The notes under the pieces are model-generated. The model had not been told where the DNA came from. It ran no database searches and saw only the letters and a program-made list of their open reading frames with translations. A stretch of DNA of 64,000 nucleotides. Origin: Microbulbifer sp. TB1203 (GTDB lineage Bacteria; Pseudomonadota; Gammaproteobacteria; Pseudomonadales; Cellvibrionaceae). The position numbers were made by a program, and so were the translations under genes. Below, piece after piece: positions 17,818 through 26,454 of the stretch (positions within the stretch are counted from its first letter, which is position 1; each line of letters begins with the position of its first letter). Where the stretch lies: NCBI RefSeq assembly GCF_030997045.1, contig NZ_CP116899.1, forward strand, positions 1 through 64,000. Reading direction: 5' to 3'.

Positions 17818-17887
17818 GTAGGATGGGCAAAGCGCAGCGTGCCCATCATCCCCCATTGATGGGCACGCTGCGCTTTGCCCATCCTAC
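17818..17887. repeat. Perfect 31-bp stem hairpin repeat
   Basis: GTAGGATGGGCAAAGCGCAG leads a 31-base arm that is exactly complementary to the arm ending at 17887, around an 8-base loop. It belongs to the same family as the imperfect copies at 11.2 and 54.2 kb. It lies just 3' of the DUF1540 gene, where it could stabilise the transcript end. Confidence 0.9.
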
Positions 17888-17890
17888 AAA

Positions 17891-18172
17891 CTAGTGGGTA
17901 TAGGTCAGGCAGTTGATCGAAGGGCCCACCTTGATGCCATCCGCGGAGCACTCCAGGTCGTCGTTGTGCACGCAGTCGGTCATCTTGCAGGCGCCAACAC
18001 CGGCGGTACGAGCACTCTTGGTATGATGGGAATTACCGAAAAAGGTGTCGCAGTCGGGCTCGTCACCCTCCCCGACGGTGATCGCTCTGGCGTGGCAGGC
18101 TGCGCCGGCATTGTAGGCGCACTGGGTCACCGCGCACTGGGTCACTTCCGGCATATCGGTTGCAATAATCAT
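17891..18172 (-). CDS. DUF1540 small cysteine-rich protein
   Basis: A 93-residue protein made of two DUF1540 units (QCAVTQCAYNAGAACHARAI..PDCDTF and CKMTDCVHNDDLECSADGI..NCLTY). The evenly placed cysteines suggest metal binding; the family has no firmly known role. It is a single gene whose 3' end abuts the perfect hairpin and whose 5' end faces the crbS promoter region. Confidence 0.85.
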   Translation of the reverse strand: MIIATDMPEVTQCAVTQCAYNAGAACHARAITVGEGDEPDCDTFFGNSHHTKSARTAGVGACKMTDCVHNDDLECSADGIKVGPSINCLTYTH

Positions 18173-18315
18173 GACGGCCTCTCCGGGCTGCTAGGGACTT
18201 ACGTTGGAGCCTAGCCCACGCATCGACCAATCGCCAATAGCCTCTCCCACTCCCAATCAGTTATAAAGTGCACAGAAGCGACAAATAGACAAAAAAGGTC
18301 GCGCGGAGTGAGCGA

Positions 18316-21300
18316 ATGATCGGCAAACCCTTCCTGTTGGTTTTTGCCCTGCTGTACGTGGCGGTGCTGTTTTGGGTGGCCTGGCGCGCCGAGCGGCGCA
18401 AGAGCTGGCTGCTGCGCTACCGCCCCCTGGTCTACGCGCTGACCCTGGCGGTTTACTGCAGTTCCTGGACCTTCTTCGGCGCCGTGGGCCAGGCGGTCAA
18501 CAGTACCTGGAGCTACCTGCCCATCTACCTGGGCCCCATGCTGCTGTTCCTGTTCGGCGGCGGCTTCCTGCGCAAGCTGATGCTGGTGAGTGAGCGGCAG
18601 AAGGTCACGTCCATCGCCGACTTTATCGGTTCCCGCTACGGCAAGAGCCAGGGGCTGTCCGCGCTGGTGACCCTGCTGGCGATCGTCGGCAGCCTGCCCT
18701 ATATCGCCCTGCAGCTGCGCGCGGTGACCATGGCCTGGGACACGGTCGGCGATGGGCCGGGCTCCGGCAGTTTTATCGATCTCGACACCGCCCTGGCCAC
18801 CGCGCTGCTGATGGGGCTCTTCGCCATGCTGTTCGGCACCCGCCACCTGGAGGGGCGCGAGCGCAACCGCGGGGTGGTGGCGGCCATCGCCCTGGAGTCG
18901 GTGGTGAAGCTGTTCGCTTTTGGCGCGGTGGCCGCGCTGGCCGCCGGGCTGCTGCTCGACGGCGGCGATGTGCTTTCCGCCGGGCAATTGGACCCCCTGG
19001 TGCCGGACGCCAATTTCCTAACCCAGACCCTGCTGGCCACGGTGGCGATCGTCTGCCTGCCGCGGCAGTTCCATATGGCGGTGGTAGAGTTTCAGGACCA
19101 GCGCGACCTGCGCACCGCGCGCTGGCTGTTGCCCTTGTACCTGGGGCTCTTCTCTCTGCTGATCCTGCCCATCGCCCTGGTCGGGGAGCCGATGCTGGCC
19201 CTCGGGCTGCCGGAACCGGACAGCCTGGTACTGACCCTGCCCATGGTCGGCGGCAACAGCGCGCTGACCCTGCTCGCCTACATCGGCGGCTTTTCCGCCG
19301 CCACCGGCATGGTGATCGTCGCCGCGGTGACCCTGGCGGTGATGATTTCCAATGAACTGGTGGCGCCACTGTGGCTGTTCCTTAGCCGCTACACCCGCCT
19401 GTCCGCCGCGTCCTTAGGCAACCACCTGCGCCTGATCCGCCGGGCCAGCATCCTGTTGCTGCTGCTGATGAGCTGGGGCATGCATAAAGCGATCACCGGG
19501 GTGGCGCCGCTGGCGTCTATCGGCCTGCTGTCCTTCGCCGCCGCCGCGCAGCTGGCACCGGCGCTGATCGGCGCCCTCTACTGGCGCCGCGCCCACCGCC
19601 TGGGGGTGCTGGCGGGACTGGTGGCCGGCTACGGGCTCTGGTTCTACTGTCTGGTGCTGCCGGCGGTGTATCCGCAGCACCTGCTGCTCTCCCAGGGCCT
19701 GTTCGGTCAGCAGTGGCTGAGGCCGGAGCAGCTGTTCGGCCTGTCGGAGCTGGACCCGCTGAGCCACGGCGTCTTCTGGAGCCTGCTGGTCAACCTGCTG
19801 TTGTTCGCCGCGGTGTCCCTTGTGTGCCGCCCGCAGGCCCGCGATCGCCGCCAGGCGGACGCCTTCGTGGAACTGACCGAGCTGGACCGCAGCGCCGACC
19901 TGGAATTGACCGCCATTCAGGTGGGCCAGCTACGCAGCCTGATGCAGCCCTTCGTGGGGCCGGAGCGCCTCGAGGAGATCTGGAGCGGCTTCGAGCGGCG
20001 CAGCCAGCAGCGTCTGCTGGCGGACGATGCGGCGCCGCGTTTTGTAGTGCAGGAGTCGGAGAGCATTCTGGCGGGTATCGTCGGGTCCGCCACCGCACAC
20101 CAAGTGGTGGACCTGCTGCGCAGCAACCGGCCCTTTGGCCTGGAGGATATCGCGCGGCTGGTGGACGGTACCTCACAGAAGCTGCGTTTCAGCCAGGAGC
20201 TGCTGCAAACCACGGTGGAGACCGTCGGCCAGGGCATCAGCGTGGTAGATGCGGAACTGTGCCTGGTGGCCTGGAACCGGCACTATGTGGAGCTGTTCGA
20301 CTACCCGGAGCGGTTGCTGTATATCGGCTGCCCGGTGGCGAATCTGTACCGCTACAACGCTGAGCGCGGCCTCTATGGCGAAGGTGTGGACATCGAGGCG
20401 GAGATTGAGCGGCGCCTGGAACTGCTGCGCCACGGCAGCGCCCATCGCTTCGAGCGCCGACTGTTCAACGGCACCATCGTGGAGGTGCGCGGCACGCCCA
20501 TGCCCGGCGGCGGCTTCGTGACCACCTTTACCGATATCAGCGACTACCGCGCTGCGGTGGACGCCCTGGAGGAAAACAAGCGCACTCTCGAAGAGCGGGT
20601 GCAGCAGCGCACCGCGGAGCTGCTGCGCAGCAACGAGGCGCTGCAGGCGGAGAACCGCCGCCGCGCCGAAGTGGAGGCGAAGATGCGGGAGCTGCACGCG
20701 GCCAAGACCCGCTTCCTCGCCCACACCAGCCACGACCTGCTGCAGCCGATCAACGCCGCGCGCCTGTTTATCGCCTCCGCCCAGCAGAAGGCTGAGAGCT
20801 GTGCCTGGGAAAAGACCCTGAAGGATATGGCGCATGTGGACAGCGCGCTCAACTCGGCGGAGCAACTGATCAGCGCGCTGCGGGAGATCAGCCGCCTGGA
20901 CGCCGGCAACCTCACCCCGAGGCGTGAGCACTTTCCGCTGGGGGAACTGCTCGACGCCCTTACCCTGGAGTTCCGGGCCATCGCCGCCAGCCGCGGCCTG
21001 CTGTTGCGCTATGCGCCCACTGCCGCCTGGGTGTACACCGACCGCCACCTGTTGCGCCGCATCCTGCAGAATTTCCTCAGCAACGCGCTGCACTACACCA
21101 CTCGCGGTCGGGTGTTGCTGGGGGTGCGCCGGCGCGGGGAGGAACTGGAAATCCAGGTGTGGGATACCGGTCCGGGCATAGCGCCGGAAGCCCAGGCGCA
21201 GATCTTCGAGGAATTTGTACGGTTGTCCTCCGCGGAGAGGCCCGCAGACAAGGGGTTGGGCCTGGGCCTGGCCATCGCCAAACGCAGCGCCGACCTGCTG

Positions 21301-21816
21301 CAGCACTCCATCGGCGTGCAGTCCGCGCCGGGCCGCGGTTCCCTGTTTGGTATCCGCGTGCCCCTGGGCCGGGCCGAGGTGGCGCCGCGGCCGCGGCCGC
21401 AGCCGCTGGCGGCGGGCGGCGACCTGTCGGGAATCCGGGTACTGTGTATCGACAACGAGGAGTCGATCCTGCGGGGCATGCAGAGCCTGCTGGCGGGCTG
21501 GGGCTGCCGGGTGGTGGCGGCCCGCTCCCTGGGCGAGGCCCTGGCGGTCTGGCCCGGGGGCGAGCCGCCGCAACTGGTGATCGTGGATTACCACCTGGAT
21601 CGGGAGGAGACCGGTATCGGCGCCCTGGAGGGGTTGGGCCGGCACTGGCGACAGCCGCTGCCGGGCATACTGATCAGCGCGGACATCTCCGAACAGGTGC
21701 GCGAGGCCGCGGTGGAGCGGGGCTGCTACTACCTGTCCAAGCCGGTGAAACCGGCGGCGCTGCGCAACCTGGTGCGACGGCTGGCGAGGCAGCCGGTGGT
21801 GATGGAGAGTGGTTAG
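18316..21816 (+). CDS. crbS: Hybrid sensor kinase with SLC5 transporter-like domain, CrbS-type
   Basis: Membrane sensor of the acetate-switch system. Domains in order in the 1166-residue protein: a sodium:solute-symporter-like region with about 13 membrane segments (residues 1-510), a PAS-like region (about 630-740), a coiled coil, a HisKA/HATPase core with phospho-His806 in HTSHDLLQP, N and G boxes (NALHY, LGLGLAI), and a C-terminal receiver with Asp1091 in VIVDYHLD. This order is that of CrbS/ErcS-like kinases. In Vibrio cholerae and pseudomonads CrbS acts with CrbR to activate acs. Here crbR and acs lie immediately downstream on the other strand, which supports the name. GGAG precedes the ATG. 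Confidence 0.88.
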   Translation: MIGKPFLLVFALLYVAVLFWVAWRAERRKSWLLRYRPLVYALTLAVYCSSWTFFGAVGQAVNSTWSYLPIYLGPMLLFLFGGGFLRKLMLVSERQKVTSIADFIGSRYGKSQGLSALVTLLAIVGSLPYIALQLRAVTMAWDTVGDGPGSGSFIDLDTALATALLMGLFAMLFGTRHLEGRERNRGVVAAIALESVVKLFAFGAVAALAAGLLLDGGDVLSAGQLDPLVPDANFLTQTLLATVAIVCLPRQFHMAVVEFQDQRDLRTARWLLPLYLGLFSLLILPIALVGEPMLALGLPEPDSLVLTLPMVGGNSALTLLAYIGGFSAATGMVIVAAVTLAVMISNELVAPLWLFLSRYTRLSAASLGNHLRLIRRASILLLLLMSWGMHKAITGVAPLASIGLLSFAAAAQLAPALIGALYWRRAHRLGVLAGLVAGYGLWFYCLVLPAVYPQHLLLSQGLFGQQWLRPEQLFGLSELDPLSHGVFWSLLVNLLLFAAVSLVCRPQARDRRQADAFVELTELDRSADLELTAIQVGQLRSLMQPFVGPERLEEIWSGFERRSQQRLLADDAAPRFVVQESESILAGIVGSATAHQVVDLLRSNRPFGLEDIARLVDGTSQKLRFSQELLQTTVETVGQGISVVDAELCLVAWNRHYVELFDYPERLLYIGCPVANLYRYNAERGLYGEGVDIEAEIERRLELLRHGSAHRFERRLFNGTIVEVRGTPMPGGGFVTTFTDISDYRAAVDALEENKRTLEERVQQRTAELLRSNEALQAENRRRAEVEAKMRELHAAKTRFLAHTSHDLLQPINAARLFIASAQQKAESCAWEKTLKDMAHVDSALNSAEQLISALREISRLDAGNLTPRREHFPLGELLDALTLEFRAIAASRGLLLRYAPTAAWVYTDRHLLRRILQNFLSNALHYTTRGRVLLGVRRRGEELEIQVWDTGPGIAPEAQAQIFEEFVRLSSAERPADKGLGLGLAIAKRSADLLQHSIGVQSAPGRGSLFGIRVPLGRAEVAPRPRPQPLAAGGDLSGIRVLCIDNEESILRGMQSLLAGWGCRVVAARSLGEALAVWPGGEPPQLVIVDYHLDREETGIGALEGLGRHWRQPLPGILISADISEQVREAAVERGCYYLSKPVKPAALRNLVRRLARQPVVMESG

Positions 21817-21830
21817 TATGCGGACGAGCC

Positions 21831-21921
21831 CTGTAGGAGCGGGCCATGCCCGCGATCAGAAGTGGTTAAACCCACAGGCCGATCGCGGGCATGGCGGATG
21901 GCCGCCCCGCCGCTCCTACAG
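21831..21921. repeat. CTGTAGGAGCGG palindromic repeat
   Basis: The arms CTGTAGGAGCGGGCCATG and its inverted partner ending CGCTCCTACAG enclose GCCCGCGATC/GATCGCGGGC. It lies between the convergent ends of crbS and crbR, where it may act as a two-way terminator. Confidence 0.8.
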
Positions 21922-21945
21922 CACGACATTGCGAGTTCCCAACGG

Positions 21946-22659
21946 TTAGACCAGGGCCGGCGAGGGCTTCGGTGGCGGCGGGGTGAACTGCCCCGGCGGC
22001 TCCACATCCAGGCTGCCCAGGGCCAGTACCGCCTGGGTGCGCGAACTGACGCTCAGTTTGCGGAACAGCGCGGTGAGGTGCGCTTTCACCGTGGCCTCGG
22101 TGACGTTCATCTCGTAGGCGATCTGCTTGTTGAGCAGCCCCTCCGCGAGCATGGTGGCCACGCGGAACTGCTGGGGAGTCAGCGAGGCCACCACATCGGC
22201 CACCGCCAGCTCCGGGGATTCCCGGCCGCAGTGCCCGGCCACCGCCTCCGGCAACCAGATCTCTCCCGCCAGTACCTGCTGCAGCGCCCGGGCGATGGTC
22301 TCCGCCGGCGCCGACTTGGGCAGGAAACCACAGGCGCCGTAGTCGATCGCTCGACACATCACTTCCGGCTTCTCGTTGGCGGACACCACCATCACCGGCA
22401 GCTCCGGACACTGGCCGCTGAGAAAAATCAGCCCGCTAAAGCCCCGCGCGCCCGGCATGTGCAGGTCCAGTAACAACAGATCGGCATCGCTGTGCCCGGC
22501 CACGCAGCGCTGCAGGCTCTGCATATCCTCCGCCTCGTACAGTTCGGCACCGGGAAAAGTCTGGGTGATGGACTGGCGCAGGGCGCTGCGGAACAGTGGG
22601 TGGTCGTCAGCGACTATGAACTTAGGTACCGCATCCTCGGCATACAAGTGCATGGCCAT
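21946..22659 (-). CDS. crbR: LuxR-type response regulator, CrbR-type
   Basis: NarL/FixJ-class regulator, the likely partner of the adjacent CrbS and activator of acs. The 237-residue protein has a receiver domain with the acidic pair in VADDH and phospho-Asp65 in LLLLDLHMPG, and a C-terminal LuxR helix-turn-helix (LTPQQFRVATMLAEGLLNKQ and VTEATVKAHLTALFRKL). A proline-rich tail follows (PPPPKPSP). An ATG two codons downstream is also possible. It is read in the same direction as acs, about 310 bp behind it, with a hairpin repeat between. Confidence 0.9.
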   Translation of the reverse strand: MAMHLYAEDAVPKFIVADDHPLFRSALRQSITQTFPGAELYEAEDMQSLQRCVAGHSDADLLLLDLHMPGARGFSGLIFLSGQCPELPVMVVSANEKPEVMCRAIDYGACGFLPKSAPAETIARALQQVLAGEIWLPEAVAGHCGRESPELAVADVVASLTPQQFRVATMLAEGLLNKQIAYEMNVTEATVKAHLTALFRKLSVSSRTQAVLALGSLDVEPPGQFTPPPPKPSPALV

Positions 22660-22814
22660 CGCTCCCTCATCATCAATAGCCCCTTGGGCAGGGGCAGCGC
22701 GCTCGAATTTTATACTTTTTGTAGTGTACGCGGGTGTCTTGAGACTTTGTTATTGTTTATTGCTATTGGAATACGGCTGAGCGGCTTTTCCCTACCGGTA
22801 CGTTCTCCTTCTCC

Positions 22815-22891
22815 CTGTAGGAACGGCCCATGGCCGCGATCGGCCTTAGCTACGAAGTGATATCGATCGCGGGCATGGCCCGCTCCTACAG
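22815..22891. repeat. CTGTAGGAACGG palindromic repeat
   Basis: Arms CTGTAGGAACGGCCCATG and GGCATGGCCCGCTCCTACAG, with GGCCGCGATC/GATCGCGGGC inside. It lies in the 314-base gap between acs and crbR. The rest of that gap holds an AT-rich stretch (22705-22770) that is the probable crbR promoter, and another small palindrome (GCGGAGCTGGAGCC) near 22925. Confidence 0.8.
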
Positions 22892-22973
22892 GGGTAGTAT
22901 TTTCCTGGTCCCGAGTCCCGAGCCTGCGGAGCTGGAGCCTTCAGCGCTCCAAGAATAGCTCCGCGTTCCCGGG

Positions 22974-24932
22974 TTAGGCCGTCTGCGCCAGCGCGACGCG
23001 GCCGTCGATCAGCTGCTGCACCACCGACGGGTCCGCCAGGGTGGAGATATCCCCCAACTGGTCGCACTCGTCCGCGGCGATCTTGCGCAGAATGCGCCGC
23101 ATGATCTTGCCGGAGCGGGTCTTGGGCAGGCCCGGCGCCCACTGGATCACATCCGGGGTGGCGATGGGACCTATTTCGCTGCGCAGCCAGTTGCGCAGGG
23201 CCTGGCGCATCTCCTCGCTGGGTTCTTGGTCGCTGTTCAGGGTCACATAGATGTAAATGCCCTGGCCCTTGATCTCGTGGGGGAAACCCACCACCGCGGC
23301 CTCGGCCACCGCCTCGTGGGCCACCAGGGCGCTCTCGAGTTCCGCGGTGCCCATGCGGTGGCCGGACACGTTGAGCACGTCGTCCACGCGTCCGGTGATC
23401 CAGTAGTAGCCGTCGGCGTCGCGGCGGGCACCGTCGCCGGTGAAGTACATGCCCTCGAAGGTGCTGAAATAGGTATCCACGAAACGCTGATGGTCGCCGA
23501 ACACCGTGCGCATTTGTCCGGGCCAGCTGTCCAGCAGCACCAGGTTCCCCTCGGCGGCGCCCTCCAGGATGTTCCCCTCGTTGTCCACCAGCGCCGGCCG
23601 CACGCCGAAGAAGGGGCGAGTGGCGGAGCCGGGTTTGAGCGCAGTGGCGCCGGGCAGGGGGGTGAGCATGGCGCCGCCGGTCTCCGTCTGCCACCAGGTG
23701 TCCACGATCGGGCAGCGGCCGCGGCCGAAGCTGCGGTGGTACCAGTTCCAGGCCTCGGGGTTGATGGGCTCGCCCACGGTGCCCAGCAGGCGCAGGCTCT
23801 CCAGGCTGGCGCCGGCGGTGGGCCTGTCGCCCTCGGCCATCAGCGCGCGGATGGCGGTGGGGGCGATATACAGGATTTCGATCTTGTGCTCGTCGATGAT
23901 CTGCGCCACCCGGGTCACGTCCGGGTAGTTGGGCACGCCCTCGTACATCACCGTGGTGGCGCCGTTGGCCAGGGGACCGTAGATGATATAGGAGTGGCCG
24001 GTGACCCAGCCGATATCCGCGGCGCACCAGTAGCGCTCGCCGCGTCGGTAGTCGAAGACGTATTCGTGAGTGAGGGAGGTGTAGGTGAGGTAGCCGCCGC
24101 TGGTGTGCAGTACGCCTTTGGGTTTGCCGGTTGAGCCGGAGGTGTAGAGGATAAACAGCGGGTCCTCTGCGCTCATTTCCTCCGCTGCGCAGTCGTCGCT
24201 CTGCTGTGCCACCAGTTCGCGGTAGTCGCAGTCGCGGGCGGGATTCCAGGGGACTTCGTCGTCGGTGTAATTGACCACCACTACTTTGTCCACCGAGGTC
24301 TCCCGGCACAGGGCCACGGCACTGTCCACATTCTCCTTCAGTACCACCGATCTGCCACCGCGCTTTCCGGCGTTGGCGGTGATTGCGATGCGCGATTTGC
24401 CGTCGTCCATGCGTCCGGCCAGCGCCTCCGGGGAAAAGCCTGCGAAAACCACCGAATGCACGGCGCCGATGCGGGCACAGGCGAGCATGGCCTCCGCCGC
24501 CTCGGGAATCATCGGCATGTAGATGGTCACCACATCGCCTTTGCGCACGCCCAGGGATTTGAGGCCGTTGGCGAAGCGGCACACGTCGGCGTGCAGTTCC
24601 CGGTAGCTGATCTCGCGGGAGGTCCCGGGCTCGTCGCCCACCCAGAGGATGGCGGTGCTGTCACCGTGTTCGACCAGGTGCCGGTCCAGGCAGTTGGCGG
24701 AGACGTTCAGGGTGCCGTCGGCGTACCAGCGGATATGCAGGTCGTCTTTGGCGAAGGACACGTCCTTCACCTGGGTATAGGGCTTGATCCAGTCCAGCCG
24801 CCGGCCTTGCTCGCGCCAGAAGCCCTCGCTGTCGTCGATGGAGCGACTATACATCTCGAAATAGTCGGCTTCGTTCAGCAGTGATCGTTCGGCGTAGGCC
24901 GCGGGGACTGGGTGGACGGTTTCTCGGGACAC
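22974..24932 (-). CDS. acs: Acetyl-CoA synthetase
   Basis: Activates acetate to acetyl-CoA via acetyl-AMP. The 652-residue protein has the full family length, the ATP-binding motif YTSGSTGKPKGV, the WWQTETGG block, and Lys609 in TRSGKIMRR, the residue acetylated in regulated Acs proteins. Translation seems to start at GTG, with GAGG seven bases before it; no ATG is placed better. The gene follows candidate CrbR sites and is read toward crbR. Its 5' end and leader are duplicated about 3.3 kb upstream (28060-28368), so the present promoter region is joined to foreign island DNA only about 100 bp before the start codon. Confidence 0.97.
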   Translation of the reverse strand: MSRETVHPVPAAYAERSLLNEADYFEMYSRSIDDSEGFWREQGRRLDWIKPYTQVKDVSFAKDDLHIRWYADGTLNVSANCLDRHLVEHGDSTAILWVGDEPGTSREISYRELHADVCRFANGLKSLGVRKGDVVTIYMPMIPEAAEAMLACARIGAVHSVVFAGFSPEALAGRMDDGKSRIAITANAGKRGGRSVVLKENVDSAVALCRETSVDKVVVVNYTDDEVPWNPARDCDYRELVAQQSDDCAAEEMSAEDPLFILYTSGSTGKPKGVLHTSGGYLTYTSLTHEYVFDYRRGERYWCAADIGWVTGHSYIIYGPLANGATTVMYEGVPNYPDVTRVAQIIDEHKIEILYIAPTAIRALMAEGDRPTAGASLESLRLLGTVGEPINPEAWNWYHRSFGRGRCPIVDTWWQTETGGAMLTPLPGATALKPGSATRPFFGVRPALVDNEGNILEGAAEGNLVLLDSWPGQMRTVFGDHQRFVDTYFSTFEGMYFTGDGARRDADGYYWITGRVDDVLNVSGHRMGTAELESALVAHEAVAEAAVVGFPHEIKGQGIYIYVTLNSDQEPSEEMRQALRNWLRSEIGPIATPDVIQWAPGLPKTRSGKIMRRILRKIAADECDQLGDISTLADPSVVQQLIDGRVALAQTA

Positions 24933-25043
24933 AGCGGAGCCTCTTCGGTCTTATAACTTACCGGCATTCTGCATTTCCGCACCCGTAGTGCGTATTAGAC
25001 ATAAGTCGAAATCAGTTCCGCTTCCGCAACTTAGGCATTAGTA
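24731..25043. repeat. Direct repeat 1: acs 5' end and leader
   Basis: This segment (first third of a kilobase of acs plus its upstream DNA) is repeated, at roughly 80 percent identity by eye, at 28060-28368 in the same orientation. The two copies bracket the metalloprotease island. Similarity stops abruptly after CATTAGT. Confidence 0.85.
24994..25012 (-). promoter_or_regulatory. Candidate CrbR site upstream of acs
   Basis: Read toward acs, the sequence is ATTTCGACTTATGTCTAAT, 62 bp before the start codon. A second copy should lie about 35 bp further out, but only half of it (TTAGGCATTAGT) survives at the repeat boundary. Both copies are intact at 28321-28373. The link to CrbR is inferred from position. 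Confidence 0.45.
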
Positions 25044-25164
25044 AGCGGCCGACATGGCGGGCGGTGGCATGCGCCCCAGTTGGGCGAGCTGGGCTCTGGT
25101 GGGGGCCTGCCGAGCCAAACCGCTGGATCAGCGTGACTGCGCCAGGCGGGCTGTTTGGCGCCGC

Positions 25165-25212
25165 AGCCAAGCTTGCGCGGATCATGTGCCGATTTTTCTT
25201 TTAACGTTGACA
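25165..25212 (-). pseudogene. 5' remnant of a second metalloprotease gene
   Basis: On the plus strand AGCCAAGCTTGCGCGGATCA and the following bases match the start of the intact metalloprotease gene (27549-27603), including the DNA just before its start codon. The original ATG is lost (AACGTT in place of AATGTT) and the frame ends within about 16 codons. It lies directly behind the 25242-26048 gene, as the intact protease lies behind the fragment at 27629-27814. Confidence 0.65.
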
Positions 25213-25241
25213 GACCATCCTCATGATATTGACTTTTTATT

Positions 25242-26048
25242 TTACGGATTTTCTTCCGGTCCCCCTTTCGGAGGAGTGACCATATCGGTTTCGTGTTCAT
25301 TGCGTTTAAAAAGCGTTTCGCTGGAAGCGATCCAGCCCGATTCGCCGTGAGCCTGCAACACGTAGTGCCCGTTAGGCGTATCAATACCGGCCAGACTCAA
25401 ACCTTCTCCCACGGTGATGACTACGCGATGAGATTCATTGTAGTTTTCGAGATGCCCGTGCCAGGTAACGCTGCCGTTTTTATGGGTTTCCGCATAATCA
25501 ACGCGCATTTCAAAATTCGTTCCCAACTGCCAAACTGGAATTTTCAGTGTGTCTCCCGGCATCAACGTTTCGATACGCAACGGGTTAAAGTGAATAAATT
25601 CACGGCCGTCAAATTTTTGTTCAGAAGTCAGCGGCAGATCATCGGGATGCGTTGCGACACGCTCCCAGGCTTCGGTTCGGGCCATTGTCTCCACCACCTT
25701 CTCCGGATCAAACGATCTACCCGGCTGGCGCTCTTGCATTGCTTCCAGCCGCGCTTCCAACTGCGGATAATCGGGATTATTTGAAACTTCGGCATACCTC
25801 GCTTGCAGGTCTTCAACGCCGTCACCGTTGTCGTCCACTGCGTCTTCATCCTCGGGCATGTTATCGGCCTTTTCGACAACATCGGGCATCGTATTGCCTG
25901 TTTTATCGGAGGGAATCGGTTTAAAAGCGGATGAGCGGCTGGAGGCATCCCCGGATAGTGAAGGCGTGAACGTATCCCGAAAAACAAAAAAACCAATCGC
26001 CACTATTGTGGTGGCTAGAATCAGTATCCCCGGCGTTTTTTTCCTCAT
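25242..26048 (-). CDS. Membrane-anchored propeptide-like protein of a metalloprotease pair
   Basis: A 268-residue protein not assignable to a named family. It has an N-terminal membrane anchor (residues 7-23), an acidic low-complexity linker (EDEDAVDDNGDGVEDLQ) and a beta-rich C-terminal half (SVTWHGHLENYNESHRVVIT, then GLSLAGIDTPNGHYVLQAHG) that resembles the N-terminal pro-region of secreted reprolysin-type metalloproteases. The protease itself is a separate gene upstream on the same strand. The tail KRNEHETDMVTPPKGG recurs almost exactly in the fragment at 27629-27814. I infer an inhibitor or chaperone role toward the protease. An inverted-repeat element lies just upstream. Confidence 0.7.
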   Translation of the reverse strand: MRKKTPGILILATTIVAIGFFVFRDTFTPSLSGDASSRSSAFKPIPSDKTGNTMPDVVEKADNMPEDEDAVDDNGDGVEDLQARYAEVSNNPDYPQLEARLEAMQERQPGRSFDPEKVVETMARTEAWERVATHPDDLPLTSEQKFDGREFIHFNPLRIETLMPGDTLKIPVWQLGTNFEMRVDYAETHKNGSVTWHGHLENYNESHRVVITVGEGLSLAGIDTPNGHYVLQAHGESGWIASSETLFKRNEHETDMVTPPKGGPEENP

Positions 26049-26090
26049 TTTTTCTTCTCTATCAAGCTATTGAGCAGTTTGGCTGGCATC

Positions 26091-26373
26091 AGTGTGGTGT
26101 AAGGTACTAATTGTATATATCAGCGGGCCGCTAAGCGGCCAGATGCAAGGCGCATTTGCGCCGGCATAGTCATCTATGTCAAGCAAGTGCAACGCCGCAG
26201 ATGGCTGCTTAGCGGCCCGCCCGAAGGGAGCCCCCCCCCTCTTCACCTGGTAGAGAGGGTCCACAGCTGCGTTGCAGCTCTTGAAAATGGAATGACCATT
26301 CCCTGCGAGCTGCGCCTAACTGTGAACAATTTGGGGGGCTCTGATATACACAATTAGTACCTTACACCACACT
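26091..26373. mobile_element. Non-coding element with 33-bp terminal inverted repeats (MITE-like)
   Basis: The left end starts AGTGTGGTGTAAGGTACTAA and the right end is its inverse, finishing TTAGTACCTTACACCACACT. The 33-base arms differ at one position. Inside are a second inverted pair (GCGGGCCGCTAAGCGGCC / GGCTGCTTAGCGGCCCGC) and no coding frame of note. No clear target-site duplication flanks it. Size (283 bp) and structure fit a miniature inverted-repeat element or an IS internal-deletion derivative. It fills most of the gap between the protease gene and the propeptide-like gene. Confidence 0.75.
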
Positions 26374-26454
26374 AGGTCGAGCCATACAGAAAATCTGCAT
26401 TGAGCTATATGCGCAAAAAGGTGAGCACCGGCGGTGCTCACCTGCAAGGCTGAC

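Noticed and set aside
17891..18172. Metallothionein for the Cys-rich protein
   Set aside because: The spacing matches two DUF1540 units rather than metallothionein CxC clusters.
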